This document shows, piece by piece, positions 21,648 through 26,455 of a stretch of 26,455 nucleotides of DNA. The position numbers and the translations under genes are program-made. Numbering within the stretch: position 1 is the stretch's first letter; every line of letters begins with the position of its first letter. Origin of the DNA: Candidatus Pacearchaeota archaeon (GTDB taxonomy: Archaea > Nanobdellota > Nanobdellia > Pacearchaeales > GW2011-AR1); NCBI GenBank assembly GCA_023133375.1, contig JAGLWP010000003.1, positions 1-26,455 on the forward strand. The letters are read 5' to 3'. The notes under the pieces are model-generated. The model was given only the letters and a program-made list of their open reading frames with translations. It was not told the DNA's origin and did not search any database.

Positions 21648-23504
21648 CTAACTTTCCAAAATTTCCTCCAAGTCAATTTCAAAGAGTGTTACAGGCATTT
21701 TTATTCTCCAATTCTTTAAAATTTTTGGGTGAATTTCTCCTATGAAACCGATTACTTTAGTGTTTTCTAAATTTGCTCGTTTATTCCCCCCCAAATCCTC
21801 ACCTAAAGGTTCACTCCCACCCTTAAATTTTGAATTAATATTAGTCCTCGCAAATTTTTCATCATCAACTAAACATATCTCAGCAACTCTGCCTTCAATA
21901 AAATGTGGAGGGAATTCCTCTGGTTCTTTAAGTTTTATTTTTATGTTAGCCATTTTAGATAAATATTCAATAATTTGTTTTAGTTCAGTGAAGTTCCCAG
22001 GTGTAATTGCTGCAGCAAGATGTTCTGATTCAGTAATCCCTCCTCCAACTTCCCTAACTCGCGAAATCGCTCGGTCATCCCCATACCCTCCCGCCCTTTG
22101 TTGCGGTTTGCTAATTTGTCCTTCGCGAAATCGCTCGCCACCCTTAACCTTTGCGAAATCGCTTTCTTTTGTTTCAAAAACTTTTCCTATTTCAAATATC
22201 TTCTGAGGATATTCTGAATCAATATTTTCTGATAATATTTTTAGAAGATAATGTGCTAAATTTTCTCTTAAGATTTTGTAATCTGTTTTTGATTCTTTAA
22301 CTTCAATAAAATCCTTAGTTTTAAGCCCCATTTTTTTAAATTGATCATTTTTATTTGTCAAATGATAATTTGAAATTTCAATCATACTCATTCCTGTTAA
22401 AATACCTGAAATTTTTCTTTTAATTGTTTCTTTTTGATTTTCCTGCCCGATTGTTGAGATCTGAGGAATCTCCGGAATAAAGTTTTCATATCCATATGCT
22501 ATTGCCACGTCCTCAATTAAATCAACTTCATGAAGAATATCTGTTCTCCATGCAGGAGTTTCTACATAATTCTTTTTGTAATCATGCCCCATTTTTTCAA
22601 TTAGTTTTTTAAGTTGTTTTTCGTTTAAATCTAATCCAAGTAATTTATTAGTGTTGTTTAAAGAGAGTTTCATTTTTTCTGATTTTAAATTTGGGGTTGT
22701 TTGTTTTTTAGGGTATCCAAGTTCCATCTGATAAATTTTTCCACCCATTTCTGATAGTGTTGTTACAATTATTTCTAAGCATTTATTTAATGTATAAAAA
22801 TCAAATCCAGAACATTCAACAAAAACATCTTTTGTTTTTTCTGTAATTTTTCCTGTTGATTTGGAATTAATTATTGGAGGCATGCTTAGAATATTTTTAT
22901 TTGCATCTATGAAAATGGGGAATTTTATTTTTCCTGCTAAAAGATGAGCATATTCTTTTCCAGCAGGATGTCGTTGCAAAATTTGTAATCCAGACATTTC
23001 TTTTTGTGTTTCAAGAGGAATGAATTTTATTTTATCTGGTTCTATGGCTTTGTATATAATTGGAAGTTTAATTTTTTCAAGAGGATAAATTCCAATCGCA
23101 ACTTTTTTTCTTTTTCTTCCAATAGTCGTATGCAATTTTTCTTGAATTTCAATAATCTCTTTTATTTTTTCATCATCAAGATGCAATCCTTTAACAATCG
23201 CACATGCTGTGTAGGGCCTAACATTTTTTACAGAAGAATCTATTTTTATTTTGTAATCTTTTTCTGGCTTGTATATTTTGTATTTTTTTAGTCCAGAAGT
23301 TTTTCCTAAAAAAGATAAAAAGCTTCTTTTGAAACCTTGATATGAAAGCATGTCTGGACGGTTTGGGAAAACTTCGATTTCAATTTCTTTATCATTAAAT
23401 CCTTCTACAGTTGTGCCGAACATGGCTATTTTATTTTGCATTTTCTCATCTAATTTTCCAATTTCTTTTTCAAATTGTTTTTTGTTGAGGGTTATTATAG
23501 CCAT
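21648..23504 (-). CDS. pheT: Phenylalanyl-tRNA synthetase beta subunit
   Basis: 618 residues (archaeal PheT is usually about 540-560). It forms the alpha2-beta2 enzyme with PheS and carries the B3/B4 editing domain and the tRNA-binding parts. Recognisable pieces are the N-terminal IEVFPNRPDMLSYQGFKRS, ETPAWRTDILHEVDLIEDVAIAYGYENF (B5), and the catalytic-like core down to VIGFIGEIHPKILKNW. Two in-frame repeat inserts at residues about 446-490 and 552-583 account for the extra length. Both lie in variable loops of the C-terminal core, so activity is plausible. The ATG overlaps the end of the GNAT gene by 10 nt. It is the last gene of pheS-ASCH-GNAT-pheT. Confidence 0.94.
   Translation of the reverse strand: MAIITLNKKQFEKEIGKLDEKMQNKIAMFGTTVEGFNDKEIEIEVFPNRPDMLSYQGFKRSFLSFLGKTSGLKKYKIYKPEKDYKIKIDSSVKNVRPYTACAIVKGLHLDDEKIKEIIEIQEKLHTTIGRKRKKVAIGIYPLEKIKLPIIYKAIEPDKIKFIPLETQKEMSGLQILQRHPAGKEYAHLLAGKIKFPIFIDANKNILSMPPIINSKSTGKITEKTKDVFVECSGFDFYTLNKCLEIIVTTLSEMGGKIYQMELGYPKKQTTPNLKSEKMKLSLNNTNKLLGLDLNEKQLKKLIEKMGHDYKKNYVETPAWRTDILHEVDLIEDVAIAYGYENFIPEIPQISTIGQENQKETIKRKISGILTGMSMIEISNYHLTNKNDQFKKMGLKTKDFIEVKESKTDYKILRENLAHYLLKILSENIDSEYPQKIFEIGKVFETKESDFAKVKGGERFREGQISKPQQRAGGYGDDRAISRVREVGGGITESEHLAAAITPGNFTELKQIIEYLSKMANIKIKLKEPEEFPPHFIEGRVAEICLVDDEKFARTNINSKFKGGSEPLGEDLGGNKRANLENTKVIGFIGEIHPKILKNWRIKMPVTLFEIDLEEILES
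21757..21850. repeat. GC-rich in-frame repeat insert A in pheT
   Basis: Codons about 552-583, between CLVDDEK and KVIGFIGE, a junction that is short in other PheT proteins. The coding strand holds TAAGGGTGGGAGTGAACC, read FKGGSEPLG, matching the AARGGGYGGG core of the other inserts. A run of seven C's on the plus strand marks the same block. Confidence 0.55.
22036..22170. repeat. GC-rich in-frame repeat insert B in pheT
   Basis: The largest insert, residues about 446-490. GCGAAATCGCT occurs at 22061, 22125 and 22153. On the coding strand it is read in three different frames, as AISR, ERFR and SDFA. Between copies 1 and 2 lies a segment matching the polB insert (GQISKPQQRAGG against GQINKPSQRVGG). 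No stop arises in the used frame. Confidence 0.75.
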
Positions 23505-23974
23505 TTTTTATTATCCTGCAAATTTTTTTGTAAAATAGTTTCTATTTGTGAAGAAGAATATAATGCTTCTTTTTCAATAATTTTAAAACCCCTTTTTAAA
23601 AGAAAATCAACCATTTCGTTAGTGTGGGTATCAACTTGGATTATTTTAAAATTTTGTTTTTTGGCATATTGTTCTAATGGGTTATATAATGATAATCCTA
23701 TACCTACTTTTTTATTTGCTAAAGAAACCCTGAAATTTTTTATTTCTAATATATTCTTTTCCTTTTTATGTGGCTGGAAAATATTAACTCCTAAGATTTC
23801 TGAATCTTTTTTAGCATAATAGGCTTTTTTATAATCAAATTCTAATTCTCTTTTACATTTCTTAGCCCATTCATCATAATCAGGATAATTTAAATTAAAA
23901 GATTTAATATACTGATAGATTTGCATAATTTCTTCAGAAGAACTTGCTAATTTTATTAATTGTTCTATTTTCAT
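23495..23974 (-). CDS. GNAT-family N-acetyltransferase
   Basis: 159 residues. The acetyl-CoA fold is visible in the strand AYYAKKDSEILGVNIF, the pyrophosphate-loop region RVSLANKKVGIGLSLYNPLEQYAKKQ and the final IIQVDTHTNEMVDFLLKRGFKII. The usual R/Q-x-x-G-x-G/A loop reads NKKVGIG. It overlaps pheT by 10 nt and the ASCH gene by 4 nt, so it is translationally coupled inside the Phe-tRNA synthetase operon. The substrate is unknown; aminoacyl-tRNA, tRNA base or protein alpha-amine acetylation are all possible given the context. Confidence 0.75.
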   Translation of the reverse strand: MKIEQLIKLASSSEEIMQIYQYIKSFNLNYPDYDEWAKKCKRELEFDYKKAYYAKKDSEILGVNIFQPHKKEKNILEIKNFRVSLANKKVGIGLSLYNPLEQYAKKQNFKIIQVDTHTNEMVDFLLKRGFKIIEKEALYSSSQIETILQKNLQDNKKWL

Positions 23975-24345
23975 TTTTGATTAAATTCCCAAAAACCTAA
24001 GTTCCCTTTTTGTTTAATTTTTTTTATTCTTTTTGGATTTTTTAAAATAAAACCTTTGTTTCCCCAACCTGTTCCAGCTAAATGCAAATTTTTATCCTTT
24101 AATAATTCTTCATTATTAGGATATGTTTTTACTTCAGTTAATTCTGCTTGTCCAACAATAAATCCATTTGGGAGATTATGAAATCCAAATTTTTCCATAG
24201 ATTCTTTATCTGGAATTTTTGAGCTATGGATTAAAAATTTCCCCCGAAATTTTGTATTCCATTTTCTAATTTCTATTTTTTTCTTTCCTTGCAAGATTAA
24301 TTCTGCCCATGGTTGTTTTAGTGATAAGGCTTTCATTTCATCCAA
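23971..24345 (-). CDS. ASCH-domain RNA-binding or amidohydrolase-like protein
   Basis: 124 residues, a complete single ASCH domain: KALSLKQPWAELILQGKKKIEIRKW at the start, RGKFLIHSSK, and GFIVGQAELTEVKTY in the barrel. ASCH proteins bind RNA, and the bacterial member YqfB hydrolyses N4-acetylcytidine. The Lys and Glu of KKIEIRKW correspond to the conserved active-site region. It overlaps pheS by 13 nt and the GNAT gene by 4 nt. Its place between an acetyltransferase and PheS is the notable context. Confidence 0.78.
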   Translation of the reverse strand: MDEMKALSLKQPWAELILQGKKKIEIRKWNTKFRGKFLIHSSKIPDKESMEKFGFHNLPNGFIVGQAELTEVKTYPNNEELLKDKNLHLAGTGWGNKGFILKNPKRIKKIKQKGNLGFWEFNQK

Positions 24346-25844
24346 AATTTCATTTTTCTTAATTTAGTTAAATCGTTTTTGTAAAGTTCACGCAGGTCTT
24401 TTACTTGATAATAATCCATTATGCTTCTGTCAAAACCAGGGCCCCAAGCGAGAACAGGAATATGTTTTCCTAATAAAGGAATTGTGACTTCTGGTCTGAA
24501 AATGCCTGCTCCTCCAAGTTCAAGCCAAACTTTTTTTCCAGGGTTCCAAACATCAATCTCCACACTTGGTTCTGTGTAAGGAAAGTATGCTGGGCGAAAT
24601 CTTATTTTTTCAAATCCCATTTTTGTGAAAAATTGTTTTAAGTAGCCAAGTAAATTCCTAAAATTAGCATTTGGGTCTACAACTATTCCTTCTGTTTGAT
24701 TAAACTCAAAACCATGACTCCAATCAACTGTTTCATTTCTAAAACATTTTCCTATTGCGAAGAACTTTGCGGGAAATTCGTCCTTTTTTAATTGTGAGAG
24801 AGTTTGGCTTGAAATACAAGTTGTATGAGTTCTTAATACAAGTCTTTTTGCTTCTTCTTCATCCCATAAATACTGCCAACCTTTACTTCCTTCTGTTCCT
24901 TTTTCATGACTTTTTTTTACATTTTTGACTAATTTTTTATCTGGTAATGAATCTTTTTTATTAATAAAAAAAGTATCTTGCATTTCTCTTACTGGATGGT
25001 CTTGAGCAGTGAAGAGGGAATCAAAATTCCAGAATGAGCTGACGACGATGTTTCCAGTCATTTCTTTAAAACCCATATCTGTCCAGATTCTTCTAGCATA
25101 ATCTATTGCTTGATTTACAAAATGACGTTTTCCTCCGCTTATATTTGGGACAGGAGAAGAAACATCATATCTTCTAAATTTTTTCCCTTTCCATGAAGAT
25201 TCTTTTTTTAACATTGCTGGGGTTATTTGTTCAATTAAATCTTGTGTTTTTTCTTTTGATTCACTTATTTTTTTCCCTATTTCAGTTATTTTTATCCCCA
25301 CTTTTTTCGCATTTTTTGTTTGGATTATGTCCTTTCTTCTTTCAAGCGTGTTTAGTGCATGGAGTTGTTCTGATTTTAAGGAATCATATTCAAGAGGCAA
25401 TGTTTCTAAAAATAATTCTTCAAGACTTTTTTTTGAAATCTCCTCTTTATTCCCTATAAACATAACATTTCCATTTTTCACCTCGATAAATGCTTTTTTC
25501 TTTAATGCCCCAATCGATGCTTTGAATTCATCATTAGAAAGTTTGCTTTGTTTTTGTGCATCTTGTAATTTAAGAATCCTTTTTTCATCAAGTAAATTTA
25601 ACAGTCTTCTTTCAGGCAATCCTTTTTTTCGATAAAGAGCTCCATTAATTCCAATTTCAATTATCTTTTTTATTTCATATGATAATTTTATTATTCCTTT
25701 ATTTTGTAAATATTCTAATGCCCTAATTACAGAAACTCTGTCTAAATTTGATTTTTTGCATATTTCCTTAATATTTTCATTTAGATAAGGAATAATTTTT
25801 CTTTCATTAGGACTTAGAGATTCAAGTATCTTCTTTAATTCCAT
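24333..25844 (-). CDS. pheS: Phenylalanyl-tRNA synthetase alpha subunit
   Basis: 503 residues, normal archaeal length. The N-terminal winged-helix-like domains (MELKKILESLSPNERKIIPYL and on) are followed by the class II catalytic core with HFVNQAIDYARRIWTDMGF, the motif 2 region FRNETVDWSHGFEFNQTEG, FRPAYFPYTEPSVEIDV and motif 3 GPGFDRSIMDYYQVKDLRELY. It aminoacylates tRNA-Phe together with PheT, encoded three genes downstream. The first gene of the overlapping operon; a TATA-like TTTTTAAATAG (25861-25871) lies about 24 nt upstream of the ATG. No repeat insert is seen in it. Confidence 0.95.
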   Translation of the reverse strand: MELKKILESLSPNERKIIPYLNENIKEICKKSNLDRVSVIRALEYLQNKGIIKLSYEIKKIIEIGINGALYRKKGLPERRLLNLLDEKRILKLQDAQKQSKLSNDEFKASIGALKKKAFIEVKNGNVMFIGNKEEISKKSLEELFLETLPLEYDSLKSEQLHALNTLERRKDIIQTKNAKKVGIKITEIGKKISESKEKTQDLIEQITPAMLKKESSWKGKKFRRYDVSSPVPNISGGKRHFVNQAIDYARRIWTDMGFKEMTGNIVVSSFWNFDSLFTAQDHPVREMQDTFFINKKDSLPDKKLVKNVKKSHEKGTEGSKGWQYLWDEEEAKRLVLRTHTTCISSQTLSQLKKDEFPAKFFAIGKCFRNETVDWSHGFEFNQTEGIVVDPNANFRNLLGYLKQFFTKMGFEKIRFRPAYFPYTEPSVEIDVWNPGKKVWLELGGAGIFRPEVTIPLLGKHIPVLAWGPGFDRSIMDYYQVKDLRELYKNDLTKLRKMKFWMK

Positions 25845-26051
25845 ATATCTTTAGCGTATAACTATTTAAAAAATGTTTCTTAAAGATTACGTTCGCTCCA
25901 AACTCGCTCACGATTGATGGGTCAACATTGGCCTTCGGACACGATGTTTAGCTGAATTTAATTAATAGACTAATTTTGATAATATGTTTATTATTCCTTA
26001 TTAATGATGAGCGAAGCGAACTAAATTTTACTAGCCATCCCTGTTAGCATT
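25845..26051. other. Non-coding region with split terminal inverted repeat
   Basis: Upstream of pheS. GTTCGCT-6nt-TCGCTCA (25891-25910) is the inverted partner of TGAGCGAAGCGAAC (about 26007-26020). This 14-bp repeat, one arm split, flanks about 100 nt of AT-rich DNA with CATTGGCCTTCGGACACGATG inside. It could be a small MITE-like remnant. No open frame of useful size is present. Confidence 0.45.
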
Positions 26052-26206
26052 AAAAAGAACCCGCTGGTTCTTTTTGAATCTCCTCGAAATATTGAATACC
26101 CAAAGAGGGCATAAACGGCGATTCTTTTGCTCGAGTCCACACTCGCTTTTAGGGATTAGGCTCGTGTAAACTCTCGTGGCCTCTGGAAGAATCACGAGCC
26201 AACGAA
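26052..26206 (+). repeat. Structured repeat element, intergenic copy 2
   Basis: Perfect 10-bp hairpin AAAAAGAACC-CGCT-GGTTCTTTTT (26052-26075), whose stem differs from copy 1 at two positions, both compensated. An outer helix GATTCTT (26120-26126) pairs with AAGAATC (26187-26193), and an inner ACAC (26139-26142) pairs with GTGT (26164-26167). It has about 20 extra nt before the outer helix relative to copy 1. It runs up to the stop of the Rpp30-like gene. Confidence 0.8.
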
Positions 26207-26455
26207 TTATAATCCTTTTACCATGTTCGTTGGCATCCCAAGGACTAACCCAACTGCTTTTAAATCATAAATATCTCTTTGTTTTTGGGTTATAAATTTC
26301 ATTCTGAGTTTATTTTTATTACAGAGTTTTATATTTTGTTTTATTCTTGCAAGAATTTCTGCTTTTTGTTTCCCTTTTGTATTTATGATTTCATCAAGAT
26401 TTATTCCTATTGCAACATTGTTCTTTTTTGCTATTTTTGCAAGGACTTGATTAAA
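26207..26455 (-). CDS. rnp3: RNase P protein component 3 (Rpp30-like), C-terminal part
   Basis: 82 visible C-terminal residues; the gene continues beyond the window. LAKIAKKNNVAIGINLDEII, then KAEILARIKQNIKLCNKNKLRMKF and RDIYDLKAVGLVLGMPTNMV follow the pattern of archaeal Rpp30 (a TIM-barrel subunit of RNase P that helps cut the tRNA 5' leader). The usual SSGA segment reads ITQKQ. The last codons and stop lie within a perfect 9-bp inverted repeat, GCCAACGAA/TTCGTTGGC (26198-26234), comparable with the fold-back at the end of rfcL. The structured repeat copy 2 lies immediately downstream on the opposite strand. Confidence 0.78.
   Translation of the reverse strand, partial: FNQVLAKIAKKNNVAIGINLDEIINTKGKQKAEILARIKQNIKLCNKNKLRMKFITQKQRDIYDLKAVGLVLGMPTNMVKGL

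Noticed and set aside
22036..22170. Three 11-bp direct repeats in pheT as a CRISPR array
   Set aside because: Repeats are too short, the spacings differ (64 and 28 nt), and the region is an open coding frame.
21742..22206. A 154-residue plus-strand frame opposite pheT
   Set aside because: It is open only because the GC-rich inserts remove stops from several frames; pheT on the other strand is clearly the real gene.

Overview
The window reads as a chromosome segment of an AT-rich archaeon. The evidence is archaeal-type information genes (family B DNA polymerase, FEN-1, RFC small and large subunits, type II methionine aminopeptidase, Trm5-like methyltransferase, RNase P Rpp30-like protein, archaeal PheS/PheT, ribosomal protein eL41), ADP-forming acyl-CoA synthetase subunits, tRNA genes without encoded CCA, and an intron-containing tRNA. 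TATA-like boxes lie about 23-30 nt upstream of most first-gene ATGs, which implies leaderless mRNAs. Many small lysine-rich membrane proteins, and a T-G-[KR]-x-V motif just outside the first membrane helix of two proteins, suggest a small-genome DPANN lineage of the Pacearchaeota/Woesearchaeota kind. That placement is an inference, not a measurement.

Layout. 1-2.3 kb: end of a receiver-domain response regulator, map, and two unknown membrane proteins. 2.3-14.6 kb: a replication-rich stretch with polB, a HerA-type ATPase, fen1 and an rfcS-[61-aa Cys-rich protein]-rfcL operon, interleaved with a Trm5-like enzyme, a divergent pair of membrane proteins, a membrane-anchored thioredoxin-fold protein and a 39-codon eL41 gene. 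14.7-17.9 kb: divergent acyl-CoA synthetase alpha and beta genes sharing one TATA region, a DgkA-like kinase and a BtpA-family protein. 17.9-19.5 kb: tRNA-Glu(CTC) with a 154-nt intron, an EF-Tu domain-2-like protein, tRNA-Gln(CTG), small membrane proteins and a tRNA-Thr(GGT) with an abnormal C33. 19.6-21.6 kb: two conserved-looking soluble unknowns, a PP2C-like phosphatase with a lipoprotein-like N-terminus and a small membrane protein. 21.6-25.8 kb: an overlapping operon pheS-ASCH-GNAT-pheT. 26.2 kb to the end: C-terminus of an Rpp30-like RNase P protein.

The most unusual signal is a set of short, comparatively GC-rich repeat elements. A structured element occurs in two intergenic places (after tRNA-Gln and before the Rpp30-like gene) with helices supported by compensatory changes. 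A shortened copy sits in frame inside polB. A second, G-run-rich family is inserted in frame in map, polB, rfcL and twice in pheT, and possibly makes the C-terminus of the BtpA-like protein. The same nucleotide words are read in different frames in different genes; one 11-mer is read in all three frames within pheT. They therefore behave as DNA- or RNA-level elements tolerated in essential proteins, comparable in behaviour to the Rickettsia palindromic elements.
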